The translations under genes were made by a program, and so were the position numbers. DNA of 64,000 nucleotides, taken from NCBI GenBank assembly GCA_032718565.1, contig JAVGVS010000040.1:3046027-3110026 (forward strand), written 5' to 3'. This DNA comes from Distichodus sexfasciatus (Eukaryota > Chordata > Actinopteri > Characiformes > Distichodontidae). The notes below the pieces were generated by a model that was given only the letters and a program-made list of their open reading frames with translations, had not been told where the DNA came from and ran no database searches. Positions 1 through 11,913 of this stretch are shown here, in pieces; position 1 is the first letter of the stretch, and each line of letters starts with the position of its first letter.

Positions 1-1
1 A

Positions 2-1066
2 TGTGACCCCGCCTGTGAAAACCCGGCTAAAATCGCCAAATCTATTTATGAAATAAAGAGCGTCAAAGTAGTTATAGCGAGAAAAATGTCAACAATATGC
101 CATATGAGTTTATTGCAGTAAATTATGTTATGTACTGAGGTTTTCGGATGTAATGTTTGAAATGTAATTTCTAACAGGATAAATAGCGAAATTCGTGATT
201 TTATTCACCTTACATTTCCATTTTCCACCGGAAAATACCAGAGGTTGGCTTCGTAAACATTGCTTTTCTAACGTCTTTGGGATTACTTTATGTGCAAAAA
301 CAACTGGTGATTTGGGTGTTATTCGGTTTAGGAACTACTGTTCTATCATTATAAAGTGCATACAGACATTAAGATCAATGTGTATCCGCGGCAGTCACGT
401 CAGGTAAAGAGGAGGTAGAAAAATTGCGACTTTAGCCGGGTGCCGCTTTCTGTGTGTGTTGCTTTGTGTCACTGTGTACACATCAGAAACAGTGCTTTGT
501 TTTCGGTAGATGAATGTTTTGTCAATCTAACCAGGCTATTTCATCGACATTTTATGCTTGGTATCTCTCAAAAAAAAAAAAAAGACTTCGACGCTAACTC
601 TGAGGTAATTCTGAGGAAATTTTTTTTCCATCCCCCATGGCGACGCCAATAAGCAAGGAACGGAAGGTAGCCAAGTGTTTAAGCATGCTTTTTCGCCATG
701 CATATCATAATAAATAGACCCATTTTCCAAAAGTATCAGAATTTTTCCATAAATGTGTCATATATCACTTGAAATGGGAGAATGTAAGCTTTAATTTGGT
801 ATATGACACACAGTCAGGATAATTATGGTTCAAAGATGCATCAGTGTTGAAAATATGTGTGTTTTTACATTGAAATTTCTCAAAAACCTGTTTTTCTGAG
901 CCTGTAATTTGCCAAATCTTTGACATGGCCTTACTTGGTCAGTATTAAAGATATCAAGGTGAAATTTGCTGAAAATGTTCTTTAAATTATGTAGAATTAT
1001 TTTATGTATAAAACAGAGAAGTTGCCCAAAAATGACTTTAGCTGGGTTATCATAGGCAGGGTCACA
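2..1066. mobile_element. Non-autonomous DNA transposon with ~33-bp terminal inverted repeats
   Basis: The first 33 bases after position 1 reappear reverse-complemented at 1034-1066, with about 29 of 33 positions matching. Both ends open with TGTGACCC and share an AACCC(A/G)GCTAAA motif. The interior is AT-rich and encodes no recognisable transposase, so the copy is non-autonomous. Only one base of left flank is available, so a target duplication cannot be tested. The superfamily is not assigned. The terminal TGTGACCC is shared with the separate ~650-bp family at 15.1, 31.7, 34.8 and 61.4 kb. Confidence 0.75.
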
Positions 1067-1099
1067 TATATATGTATATATATCGTTACAAATAAATAT

Positions 1100-1478
1100 C
1101 GCGATGTCGATGTTTGTCCCGGTATTGCGTCACGGCGCTCAGTGTCCGGGCCTCAGCGCGAGGTGGGGGAGGGTCACGTGTGTACACAGTGCAGCTCGAG
1201 CCGTAGTAAAGCCGCCGCCGTCCTGCCCTCTGGAGAACAGCAGCAGCAGCAGCAGCGTGCAGATCCGCGTCAAGTCCCAGCCTCGCCTCGCCTCACAGCA
1301 GCGCTTTAATCCAGCACTTTCCCCCCTCACAACTTCGGCTTCGGCTCCACAACGCAAAGCTTCATCTTTCGGGAGACATTAAAAAAAAAAGGTTTTCTGA
1401 GGAGAAATGTCGATGGAAATACGGCAGAACCCGATGCCTCCGTAAGGTCGCTCGCCGAGCCGAGAGAACGGACGTTCG
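1100..1478 (+). promoter_or_regulatory. gpr146: CpG-rich segment, candidate promoter and non-coding first exon of gpr146
   Basis: This stretch is GC- and CpG-rich in an AT-rich setting, contains a short CAG run (about 1238-1256), and ends at a strong donor (TTCG|GTGAGT, exon end 1478). The next strong acceptor upstream of a recognised coding exon is at 10879-10880, immediately before gpr146. GPR146 genes in other vertebrates carry non-coding 5' exons, so this fits an exon 1 with a ~9.4-kb intron. The transcription start and the exon assignment are inference. The short reading frames here are low complexity and unlikely to be translated. Confidence 0.4.
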
Positions 1479-4400
1479 GTGAGTGTTCGAACTTACTACG
1501 TTTACTAGGTAGAACTTTTTTTTCGCTTTCACTGGAGTTTTTACACGTTTTTAACCCAAGTTAGGTTGTAAACGGGTGATTTGAGGAGGAGGAGGAGGAG
1601 GAGGAGTGGGGCTAGAGTAAAAGTTGTAACGCCGCTCCTGGCTTCTGGTTGGATCGTAGTAATTTTCGGACTTGTTTTTAACGGTCACGTCGCGCTAGTC
1701 CTCAAGCGTCAGCGCCATTATCGGTACCGTTTTGATAAAAAATGCCAGACTTTTTCCCTCATATATTTCAGTTCACCGACACCGTTTATCCCTTTTCCAC
1801 GTCGGTCTGGACTGTAACCTACATTTTCTGTGGTTGGGTCTGCGGATTGTAAAGCTCTCAACTCTCCTCACCTGTCTTAAAGCGCCTCTCGTCGGCATTA
1901 GCCTACATTTGAGAAGCTAAATCCCGAAAGAACACCTGAGAGATTTAATGAGAACCTTATTTCCCTCTCAGCACAGATGAGACGAGTTTTTGTAGTAATA
2001 GACACATTCATAAAAAAAACTCTGCATACAAACTTCAGACAAGAACTAAATGTGATGTTGTTGCAGTAATATAATCTGTAAACATCCTTTAGCAAATACC
2101 ACATCCGCCCCAGTGCTATATATGTGTGTGTGTGTATATATATATATATCCCTAAACTGGACCCGAATTACAAGTTTATTAACTTCATCATCAGCAGAAG
2201 GTTCATATAAAGTCAACACAAGCTTTTCGCCTCACAACAGCTCATGTGTTAATACAATGCAAGCTTTTATGTGTTGAAAATGATCAAATTTGGCAAAAAA
2301 AGTTATATATTCTGAAGGTCTGTGGGGTCAGCTGACACCCCTTGGCTTATTATTAGCACCGTGGTGACCAGGGTTGTGTAAATTGGTTAAATAATATTTA
2401 TCCAAAAACAAAAGCAGGGTTTTTAAACCAAATGATGAATAATTTCTTTTTGGAAAGAATGAATAATTTTATGAAGATTGAAAAGGAGAAAAATAAGTGT
2501 AAAGCACTCCTAGAACTTTATATTAGTTTAAATGATGTTAGATCAAACAGACTTTTAGTAAAATTAGCGATGGAAATAAGGTGGCGAGTTTTCCTGTTTT
2601 ATTTTAAGTTTGTTTTACACAATTTACATGAACTGCGATGTAGGATTTTCTCATGTGAAGTTTGCTGACATCTCAATAATGATGCTATATATAGAGATAT
2701 ATAGAGTAGCCTTAAAATGCTAACTTTAAACCGGCATTACATTTTTCAAGGTATTATGTCTGTATTGTTAATTATAGTCTTTGTGGTTGACTCACTTAAG
2801 TTTGATCTGTCAGCCTTGTTCATGGTGTCTTCAGTCTTACAGAATGTAAGCAGAATTCATTAACGCTACAGTGTAACTCAGATTCTTGTATGTAGTCTGA
2901 TTACACAGAAAATTGTTTAAAGATTCATTATCCTCATCTGAAATATTGTTCCAATATTTAGCCTGGGTGGTGCATTGCTCTGTAGACTTGTTGCATGTCT
3001 TGCCAAGCCGGTTTTGTGTTGAAGTGTTTGAACTGCCCTGGGTGGTATTTGATATAAGAGATAATATTTTTTCTGAAGTAAAGCCAATTCCTTGAACAGT
3101 ATTCTTTTAACATTATCACATTATCGCCTCTGACCAAACCAAAGTCAGGCTTTTGACTGCACCAAGCTGTTTCCCAGTTATAATAGGTCTATTGCAAATG
3201 CTCTTCATATTTCAGCTGTTGCTAACTACATTGTTAACAGGAATTTTGCCTTTTGACCCCGACTCTAAAAGTGAGGACCATCTCAGAGGGAGGTGGTTTT
3301 GTTCACGGCCACCTCAAGACGTGATCTTGTGGCACACATTTGTGGTGCACGCGTGACGGACCGTGTGCTTGTCAACACATGGCAGAAATTCACGAGACGT
3401 CATGTGAGACAGCCCAGGGCAAAGCTGAGGACACTCAAGCATGCGCTGATGTACACAGCAACTTATGTAACACAAATACACCGTTCCACCAGGCCGTTAA
3501 CGTTCTTCTCTGACAATCATGAGAACTACTAACACTTTGCTTATAAGTAGTCGGTATTAATTTTAAACCACACAAATTCAAATATATATTGCTTATAAAA
3601 ATAGATGATAGTATGTTGAAATCAGGACCCATCACATAAGACTTGCCCTGGATAATGCTCTTATTGCTTGTAGACAGCTTTAAATTGTAGGGATTGGGCA
3701 AAGTTAGATAATGCCTGGCAGTATGTTTGTGCCCTTTAGATATGTAAATAATATATGAGTTTTCATAACCAGTTAAGTTTCTGCTCAAAGAATCTGTCAT
3801 CATTTTCCACATCTGTCAAACCACAGTCTGCACTAAAAAGACAGAGAGCATCTTTGAGCATAAGGGTAGATGCAGTTCTGCTTGTTTATTAATACATTCA
3901 AGGCCGTTATTGTAAATGCCGTCTGAAGTTCCGGGCTGGATGTCAGGGAGTTTTACGCTGTTGCTTTGCTGTAGCATGTGGTGAGGTCTGCAGTAAAACG
4001 TTGCATGTAGACAAGACCGTCAGCGTCTGCGCTCAGCTGGAATTAAAATCAGCGGCTCGTTACCAGACAAAAGTCAGATGCAGGTGGAATGAGAGTTGTG
4101 AGTTCTAATGTAATGAAATCTGATTGTACCACAAGAATACTGTGTAAAATTGTAAAACGGTGACAAACTATTATTGATTATGCCCGATCAGTTTTCTTTT
4201 TAATATTTTGCCTAATTCAATATTTGTTACTAGTTTACAACGCGAAAATAAAAGTATGATCCTATCTGTACTCCGCTACCTACTGTAAGTCCTTCCGGTG
4301 CGTACCACGCAAAGCTCAGAGAAACTAATCATGTGACCTCGCTCGGCCTATTCGGGGAAATTTGCTGTACATTCCAGCGAGGATCTGGTGGGAGTGTGTG

Positions 4401-5851
4401 TGTGGATCAGCCTTATCTCTTCCCTTCTGCTCAGCAGTGAGTAGTGCAAACTCAGCGTCCAAAAGTGTCAGGCCCTTTCAGCGTCACTCCCTCGGCCCTC
4501 GCTCAGCGGAATCGCAGCCAACCGAGCACAGCTTTGCCCTGCAAGGGGAGTTTAACTAATGAGGCGTAGTCGTAGAAGGGCAGTTGGCTGCGTGGATCCA
4601 GCTCAGCGACTCTAGAGGCCTCGTAAACTGAAGTTCAACTCACTTTTAGCAGACTTTCAAAAGATGCCTTTAGGTTGACGATCCAGGTAACGGTTATAAG
4701 CTTGGAGCAGATAAACAGCGCAGCGAGGGCGGGAAATAAGAGCTGTCCGATAGTCCAGGCCAAAAGATTATTGTCCTCCTGCTGCAATAGGTATGTGCCA
4801 ACTTTGCAGCTGAAACCTGGCAGCTGAGCACTTATCTGTGGCCTATGTTCACTTCTGCTGTTTTAAGGCCAACAAGCAATGACGGACGGACGACTTTCAG
4901 CGGTTAACAGCCATTTACTCCATTATGTAAGGAGGTACAGTGTGAATAGGAACACATAGTATTGAGCTGGGAGGTAACAAATATATCAAGCATCGACCCT
5001 AAATGAAAACATTGATCAAACATCATAGATATTGTGATGTCCTTGGGCAAACAGATTTTATTAAACACAATTACACGCACCACTGTGGGCCTTAGCTCAA
5101 GAAAAAAATTGTTGAATGATATTTTTGTTGTTTTTTTTGTGTGATAGTGTATCAGAAAACCAAATGCGAGTTGTGGTATCTCTTTCACATTTACAAAAGT
5201 GCATAAATATGCTAAAAGTCACTTGCATGGAGTTGCATGCAAAGTCAGTGTAAACACAGCGTCAGTGTTTACACCTGTTCGGCCGAGGCTGCACGCTCAG
5301 ATCTTTCCCAGAGTAACCCTACACTGCTCCTCCTCCTCCTCCTCCTTCTCTCCCCTCAGTCATCACGGCGAGATCAGGACTCCAGTGGCCGCGAGGGCTG
5401 GCACCAGATCACTAACAGCCGTGTCACAAGAGCAGAGCCGCTAAGCATTGTTTATTCCCAAACGGGGGGCTTCTTGACAGGCGAGTTTAAAGGGCGAGTT
5501 AACGTAAATGTTAGTAGCAGCATTGGCCACGGTCGGACCGCCATCGGAGATCAGTTCCAGCTCCACTCTCGGTGTTAAACCTTGCGGTTGTGCTCCGTCT
5601 GGGTTCCGCCTCACTTTAAGAGCGTAGCCCTCGGGGGTGGTCGGGTGTGAGCTGTGCAGCGGAGTGTGATTGTCCTGAGGCCAAAACAAGCTCTCTGTAG
5701 CTTAGCTACATGCAGTTACACCAGACAGAAGAAGAACACCGACTTTCCCTCTGTACATCTGTTGCTTTATAGAGGTAACCAAGCTCACACTCACGTACAT
5801 GCATGTAATCTTTACACTCTGTACATTTATACATTGATAACGATGTGTTAA
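1479..5851. other. No gene recognised; putative gpr146 intron 1, left part
   Basis: I see no convincing exon on either strand. The stretch holds a (GGA)n run near 1584-1607, a short TG/TA microsatellite at 2120-2150, and two more GC-rich islands at about 4300-4620 and 5240-5700, the latter with a TCC run. The islands could be alternative promoters or regulatory DNA. They lack an open frame with recognisable protein similarity. Confidence 0.5.
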
Positions 5852-6105
5852 TACTGGGGATGTAAATCATCACATCGTCATTTTATATTGACTTGGACAG
5901 TAATTCGATGTCTGCCAATAGCACAAAGTCTACCACAATACCATTTCAATTTGATCCAGTTCAGGAGACAGCGATCAATATGAGCTCATATCATATGCTG
6001 ATTACCACAACCACAATCACTTCCATTCATATCAAATCACTAAAAGCAGCTAAAAGAGATTTTTATTCCTGAGAACATCCAGACATTTTAATAAAAAACA
6101 TCTCC
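5852..6105 (-). mobile_element. hAT-type relic, terminal part
   Basis: The segment starts with a GGGATGTAAATCATCAC-like end. That is the reverse complement of the (T)GTGATTTAC..CCCTA ends seen at 25.2, 33.3, 33.8 and 50.77 kb. It continues with the AATCGATG-rich subterminal sequence typical of that family. The far end is not clear, so the right boundary is approximate. Confidence 0.4.
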
Positions 6106-6149
6106 TTTCATAAAAATAGACCTCCTGTTCAATATAAAGTAACATTATG

Positions 6150-6682
6150 TGACATTATACAGGATTTTGCCGGACTTCTTTAAGACTGTTGCAGCTTAAA
6201 ATGGCTGATTTTGCGGCAGCTTCTCTAAAAAAAAAAGTTTTGTTGCAGTAAAGTTGCGGGAGAAGTTCCAGTTTTCCCCCTTTATAATTATTCATTAACA
6301 ATTAATTAAAATAAAGGGGACAAAAGTGCCCTGCGGTGTGTTGGCGCCCGCCCAGGGTTGGTCCCCGTCTTGTGCCCGTAGTCCCGGGATAGTCTCCAGT
6401 CCCCACGACCCCGATGGGCATTAAGCGGTTCTGATAATGACCGACAAAACGTCTATAAATTTGATTAACTTTTAACCATTTACTTGTTTTTGAAGGTAAA
6501 TCTGAGGCATTTTATCACCTTTCCTGCGTCTTTCAAATGTAACAAGGAAGTGAGTTCACTGACGTATGGCTACATAACGCTTTGCAGGAAACAACAATGA
6601 CTGGTCAAAATTGCAAAGTCGCGATGCATTAGCGGCGATTGGCTGAATTTGCGTTAGTAGCTGCGAAATTCTGGAGGATCTG
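6150..6682 (+). mobile_element. DNA transposon copy, homologous to 10133-10594, interrupted by a SINE tail
   Basis: This sequence matches the element at 10133-10594 along its length: a CAGGATTT-like left end, the GCGGCAGCTT block, the GTTGCAGTAAAGTTG block, the TTTGCAGGAAACAACA block and the CTGGAGGATCTG right end. A SINE tail at about 6326-6441 splits it. No transposase frame is visible. Confidence 0.6.
6326..6441 (+). mobile_element. 3' part of a common actinopterygian SINE
   Basis: The order of motifs (GTGCCCTGCG, GCGCCCGCCCAGGG, CCCGTAGTCCCGGGATAG, CTCCAGTCCCCACGACCCC, AAGCGGTTCTGATAATGA) matches the tail of the tRNA-derived fish SINE whose middle part is seen at 62.1 kb. The tRNA-like head is missing. 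It is inserted in the TIR element that surrounds it. Confidence 0.65.
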
Positions 6683-6762
6683 ATTATAGCATGTCTGATG
6701 TCTGATCAGTGTTTTTGTTTTGAATCGATGCTATGGTCCTGTTGATCTTTGAGTTGATGCAT

Positions 6763-6850
6763 TATTTTTAACGATGCACCGAAATGAAATTTTTGGCCGA
6801 AAACCGAAGCACCAAGAGAAATTATTATGCCGATTTCTTATACCATCGCT
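6763..6850 (+). mobile_element. hAT terminal fragment
   Basis: The GATGCACCGAAATGAAATTT and TTGGCCGAAAACCGAAGCACC motifs are a hallmark of terminal sequence of a widespread fish hAT family. No matching opposite end was found, so this is a fragment. Confidence 0.5.
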
Positions 6851-8185
6851 GTTATGGTCTGTGTGTACTGACCTCCCTAAAGTCAAGGCATTGCAGTTGC
6901 ATAAATTAATGTTCATGCCTCAAAGAATAAATCAATTACTATGAAGATATTTATTTAGCACTGATACAGTATTTATCACGCAGTGATACAAATGCGATGT
7001 GAGCTTGTGTAGCTTGTGGGCAGAACGACCGTTACGTAACCAGATTTTAATGAGCCGACTGAAGGCTTGCGGGCTTTATCAGGAGGGAAGTGGCTCTCCG
7101 TCATGCGTACCCGAGCTGGTTTGCAGTGACCTCTCCGCGAACTCCAACCTCTCAAACCCGCTCCACTCCCGACTCCCGTTTTCACCCCATAAATCCACCT
7201 CACCTTCCGGACCGCCGCGGAGAAAAAGCCGGTAGTACAAACCCCAAGCTTGTCGTTCTCCGGTCAGCGTGCAGTGAACCACACCGCCAGGAGGAGTGGA
7301 GGTGCTGAGGGGAGTTTGAGGTCAGCTCTGTGTGAAACTGCCAATGAGGATAACAGAACACATATTACTAAAAAATACAGCAAGCTGGTTTTAGCTGGCT
7401 TGTGAAGACCTGAAAATGAATCTAAAGCAACATTCAGAACCTCTAATATAACGTACGTAGTCTTGTCCATGACGATCATTTGGTTTTAATTGTTTTAATT
7501 CTTTAAAAAGTTTTTAAAAGAAGTCTGTTATTACTTTTCCCAGGGTGTGCTCATGCACCGTCCTCTTAAAAACATATTACCGCTTGTATTGTCACGACAA
7601 AATAATCGAACGTTAATCACAACCAAGGTAAAATGTTCAAACTGTGACATTGATTTGAGGTCATTTGACCAGTAACACTATCAACAATCAGAAAGTGACA
7701 ATCACAAACCAGCTTCAAATCTATTTTGGTCTACTCTGCTTTTTTAAAGCACGTTGGGTATCAAGATTTTGTGACTGAAAAGCCAGACGGAAAGGGAGAT
7801 ATCGTGCATTTTTTCCTCTTATTTCTCCACTATGATGCAAGACTCGAGCCTGAAAGTCTAGAAAGTTGTAGGCTTTTGCTGTCCATTGCACCACATTGTG
7901 TCGGCCTTTATTCAGCCAGTGAGATGCAGTGAAGTGGAAATAATGGCGTTAGCGTGGACATAATGGCCGCACCATGTCTGTGGTGTTTACGTGAGAGAAG
8001 TTTCGTTTGTTCTTTTTCGCCATGTGGTGCTTTCAGAGCACGGCTTTAAAGTGTCTGATGTTAAACTTTACAGAGATTAAGGTGAAGTAAATAAACTCAG
8101 ATCTCAGAGCCAAACTCATTCTTCTGAATGCAGTGACAGACGTTGATTTTCTTAACAGACTAAATTTTCTTTAACAATTTTTTTT
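6851..8185. other. No gene recognised
   Basis: The stretch includes a GC-rich segment (about 7000-7310) with several overlapping short frames on both strands. None shows similarity to a known protein. I see no splice-bounded exon I can defend. Confidence 0.45.
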
Positions 8186-8912
8186 TTAAAGTCATGGCAT
8201 CAGAACGATATTTGGATTTGCCCGATATTGTCAGGCGATATTTGATGACGCATTTATTTTACATCGGAAAGGTAGCGCTTGTGCCAGACATGTCCAAACT
8301 CTGAGGTGGGATTTTATACGGCTGTCTTAAATTGTATGCCGTTACTTTGTGCCAAAATTCTGAGCATACAGTGGAACGCTCGCATCTAAAATCTCTTGTC
8401 TTTAAGCGCTCAACTGCCTGCACGCACGACATGTCCCGTGTTTGCCTCGCACGTGGGCCGTGTCCCAAGCCGCATACTACCGCACTCAGTAGTATGGTAG
8501 GTAAGGTGCTCTTGCCATACTTTTCTGTGTGGGAGTATGCATCTCAGGGCTTGTAGCTGGGGTTGTAGTTTAACAGCTCTCTGCACACTAGGTAGTGCAC
8601 ATGGAGAGTCACACGTGCCCAGTTTGACTTGGTACACCACATAGGGCAGGAAGTGACTCCTGCCCTCGCTCCACTCTGCTTTCATGCTGGCTTGACTTAG
8701 TGCTGTGTTAGAAATGTCAGAGTTAGGGTGCTATTTTTGTGCCACAATTCTGAATGTGCAGTGGAACTTTGGCGAACAAAATATCTTGTCTTTAGGCGGT
8801 CAACTCTGCCTGCGCTCGTGCTTGACTCACTCTTTTCGTTATCGACATCGGCATGAAAAACATCGGATATCGGCGTTGGCCAGTAATTCCCTTATTGTGC
8901 ATTCCTACAAAA
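8186..8912 (+). mobile_element. hAT-like non-autonomous repeat, copy A
   Basis: This copy is collinear with 19343-20148. Shared blocks are the CCCGATATT opening, GAGGTGGGATTTTATACGGC, GTGCCAAAATTCTGAGC followed by the AGTGGAAC block twice, GGTAGTGCACATGGAGAGTCA, and the closing ATCGACATCGG...GTAATTCCCTTA...GCATTCCTA. The GTGCCAAAATTCTGAGC module occurs twice inside each copy. No coding capacity is visible. Confidence 0.6.
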
Positions 8913-9481
8913 TAAAAACTATATTGTCTACAAGCAGCAACAAAAGCTGGATTGTGTGCAGAAATCAGTGTGTTATTGGCAGATGTGTAGGTGATGAAGA
9001 ACTTTGTGAAGAGGACACAGTGGAACTCATTTACTAACATTTTCTTAAGTTTTGTTGAACTTTTGCTGAAAGCCAGGAAAAGCATGCAGCAAAATGTGTG
9101 TAAGAGTCTTCAGCGTCGACAGATTCTGTTCACACCTAAGAACAAATCGCAAGTAAGAAAACGTTGGTGAATGCTAGAATCTTTGTAAAAGCAGTGTGAG
9201 CGGGATTTAAGAACAAATTTAACCTTAAGAACGATTGCTGAATGAAGCTGGGTGAAGTTAAGTCATGTTGTAGCATAAAACTGCTTGCCCACTTCCGGTA
9301 GCTTTTCAGAAAGGAGTATGGTGTAGTAAAATGAAAAAAAAACAAAAAAAAATTAAATATTGACTCTTAAATATTGAAACAGAGAAAATTGATGATCAAC
9401 TCTGTGCATCTTCACCCCATTCTGGTGGATTGGAGGCAACAGTGTTAACTTTGCTTATCCTCATGAATATATTTTGACAAC

Positions 9482-9722
9482 CCTTGGGCGTTGGTGGCGT
9501 AACGGTTGGTCGCTCCCCACATGATCAGAAGGCTGCCGAATCCCAGACAGATAAAGTTGCCGCTGAGGGGCTCACGAGCAAGGTACCGTCCCCAAGAACT
9601 GCTCCCCGTGCGCTGCCCTTGTTGCTCCACGCTGCTCCTTCACGGATGGGTCAAATGCTGAGGTCACATTTGGTTGTGGTGCACTGTGTGGTGTGTTCAC
9701 AATGACAAAATAATCACTCAGT
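9482..9722 (+). mobile_element. tRNA-derived SINE (family S1), full-length
   Basis: The head carries an A-box-like GGTGGCGTAACGGTTGG and a degraded B box (GCCGAATCCC). The body has GGTACCGTCCCCAAG, the CTGCTCC blocks and ATGGGTCAAATGC. The tail has TTCACAATGACAAAATAATCACTC. This family recurs throughout the window in both orientations. Confidence 0.75.
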
Positions 9723-10132
9723 GCCATTACCTGCACTTTCTGCAGACTCCCAGACGTGTTGAACCTGTCACTGTGTAAGACGGTCTTTGCGTAATTAGGA
9801 AGCCTAAGCGTATGAGCCGGGAGAGATCCCACCTGCACTTAATAACAAGTAATCCACTTGACTTAAGTTAAGCATGTTCTGACCTGGTCATTACTTGGGA
9901 AATTGACCAGCCAAGAAAGTTTGGGTTACTGGTGGAGGTGACGGTTGCTACTTTCATGCTCCAGCTGCCCGTCCCAGCGTCTAGTCCAAATTGTAAGACT
10001 GTGTGGTGTTAACACGGGAAATCACAGATCTGACTCTACGCACGTGAAAAATCCTTGATCATCTCTTACAAAGTGTAGTGGTGATTAGCGTTGTTTCAGT
10101 GGCTGCTGTTGTTTCGTGTTGTTGCTGTTTGA

Positions 10133-10594
10133 CAGTCCCTCCAGGATTTCACGGGCTTTTTTGAGATTGTTGTGGCCTAAAATGCGGCAGCTTTTCTAGA
10201 AAAATTCCGATGTAAGGTGCTGTGTTTTTAGGCGTTTCGTTGCAGTAAAGTTGTGGGCGCGAGTCAAAGTTGCAGAAACATTCGTGATTTTGTCCTCCTT
10301 TATAAAGATGCTTTAACAATGAATTAAAATGAAGGGAACAAAACCACTATTATTTTTATTAACCATTGATCATTTAGTTATTTTTAAGGTAAATCAGAGG
10401 TGGTTTTTATCACACGTTTCCTGCGTCTGCGAAGTGAGTTCGCTGACTTGTGGCTCAATGTTTTGCAGGAAACAACGATTGGGGAAAAGTTGCAGTAATC
10501 AGTCACAGTTGCAAGGCCACGATAAATGTGCGGGGATTTGCCCAATTTGCATTAATAGTTGCAGTCGCAACATCAGGAAATCCTGGAGGGTCTG
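10133..10594 (+). mobile_element. DNA transposon with CCTCCAGGATTT terminal inverted repeats
   Basis: The left end (CAGTCCCTCCAGGATTT) and right end (AAATCCTGGAGGGTCTG) are near-perfect inverted repeats of about 16-17 bp. A second, SINE-interrupted copy lies at 6150-6682. The flanks show no clear target duplication. It lies just upstream of the gpr146 coding exon. Confidence 0.65.
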
Positions 10595-10880
10595 ACTAAT
10601 AAATTTTTACCTGAATGATTTGTTATTATTTACATTTTGGTAAGATTTTTTTGGTGTATAGTTTATTGATTATTAATAAGAAATAACATATTGAAGCTAA
10701 AATGAGCATCTTTATTTAATCTCCGTGCATTAGTAACATAGATTGTCCGTATAAATATAATATAAAATTAATAATATTTAATAGTTTTGTTCATATCAAC
10801 CAAGTTGAGACAACATTTTTGTGACTGATTTCAATGTAATTTTAGCTCTGACAGACTTTTGTTTCTGACTTCTCTCACAG

Positions 10881-10926
10881 CTGATTCCTTGAGGCAAATC
10901 AGTGTCCATCCCAGTTCAGCCTGACC
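10881..10926 (+). other. gpr146: 5'UTR part of the gpr146 coding exon, with splice acceptor
   Basis: A pyrimidine-rich run (TTCTGACTTCTCTCACAG) ends at 10880. The following 46 nt contain no upstream ATG before the start codon at 10927. The first exon it joins is inferred to be at about 1100-1478. Confidence 0.6.
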
Positions 10927-11913
10927 ATGTGGAGCTGCCTGGTTCACAATTCGACGGACGGGCCGGTGAACCCTTACCTGTGTCAGGACTTGGGTCTGAT
11001 CCTGTCCGTCATGTCGCTGTTTTACCTGGTGGTGTGCTTCCCGGTAGGGCTGTGCTACAACGCGCTGCTGGTGGCGGTCAACCTGTCCAACAAGGTGTCC
11101 ATGACCATGCCGGACGTCTACTTCGTCAACATGGCCATCGCCGGCTTGGTGCTCAACCTGGTGGCCCCGGTGGAGCTGCTGGGCCCCGACTTCACGCGCT
11201 GGCCCCTGTGGTCGCACAACGACGACGAGGTGCACCTGACGCTGCTCATGCTGTTCGACATCTCCTCGCTGGTCATCATGTACTCCACCACGCTGCTCAG
11301 CCTGGACTATTACATCGAGCGGGCGCTGCCCCGCACCTACATGTCCAGCGTGTACAACACCAAGCACGTGTGCGGCTTCATCTGGGGCGGCGCCGTGCTC
11401 ACCAGCTTCTCGCCGCTCTTCTTCTACGTCTGCAACCACGTGTCCACCAAGATCATCGAGTGCTCCAAGATGCAGAACAAGGAGGCCACCAACGCCATCA
11501 TGATGTTCATCGGCTACGTGGTGCCCACCGTGGCCATGCTCTACGCCTTCGTGTTGATCCTCCGAATCCGCAAGGAGGCCACGCCGCTGGACCAGGACTC
11601 GGCCAGGCTGGAGCCGTCGGTCCACCGGCTGCTGCTGGCCTGCGTCTGCGTGCAGTTCGTGCTCTGGACGCCCTACTACGTCACGCTGCTGGTGCTGACG
11701 GTGGCCGAGACGCCCAGGCAGGCCGACGCTTACGTCTTCCTGCGAGGCGTCTCGCAGCTGCTGGCGTTCTCCAGCAGTTTCGCCATGCCGCTGATGTACA
11801 GGCGGATGAACAAGAACTTCTCCCTCAAGCTCCAGCGGCTGCTCAAGAGGCTGCACTGCGGCGACCGCTCCTGCCCTCATGAACGCTCCGCCGTGCAGCA
11901 GGTGTACACGTGA
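10927..11913 (+). CDS. gpr146: Probable G-protein coupled receptor 146
   Basis: A single uninterrupted frame of 328 aa (human GPR146 is about 333 aa). It encodes a seven-transmembrane class A orphan receptor of the plasma membrane, reported in mammals to affect lipid metabolism through ERK-SREBP2 signalling. Seen here: an N-glycosylation sequon at N8; TM1 with CYNALLV (about 43-49); TM2 with DVYFVNMAIAGLVL; an E-R variant of the DRY motif in YYIERALPRTY at the end of TM3; the family-specific SVYNTKHVCGF and WGGAVLTSFS in TM4; TM5 with IGYVVPTVAMLYA; and a C-terminal MYRRMNKNFSLKLQRLLKR..CGDRSC. TM7 lacks NPxxY and TM2 lacks the usual Asp, both as in GPR146 orthologues. The ATG is the first in the exon, with A at -3; a splice acceptor at 10879-10880 puts 46 nt of 5'UTR in this exon. 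The coding region is much GC-richer than its flanks. Confidence 0.95.
   Translation: MWSCLVHNSTDGPVNPYLCQDLGLILSVMSLFYLVVCFPVGLCYNALLVAVNLSNKVSMTMPDVYFVNMAIAGLVLNLVAPVELLGPDFTRWPLWSHNDDEVHLTLLMLFDISSLVIMYSTTLLSLDYYIERALPRTYMSSVYNTKHVCGFIWGGAVLTSFSPLFFYVCNHVSTKIIECSKMQNKEATNAIMMFIGYVVPTVAMLYAFVLILRIRKEATPLDQDSARLEPSVHRLLLACVCVQFVLWTPYYVTLLVLTVAETPRQADAYVFLRGVSQLLAFSSSFAMPLMYRRMNKNFSLKLQRLLKRLHCGDRSCPHERSAVQQVYT

Noticed and set aside
10902..11882. 326-codon plus-strand frame overlapping gpr146 in another phase
   Set aside because: Ala/Arg/His/Leu-rich shadow frame produced by codon third-position GC.
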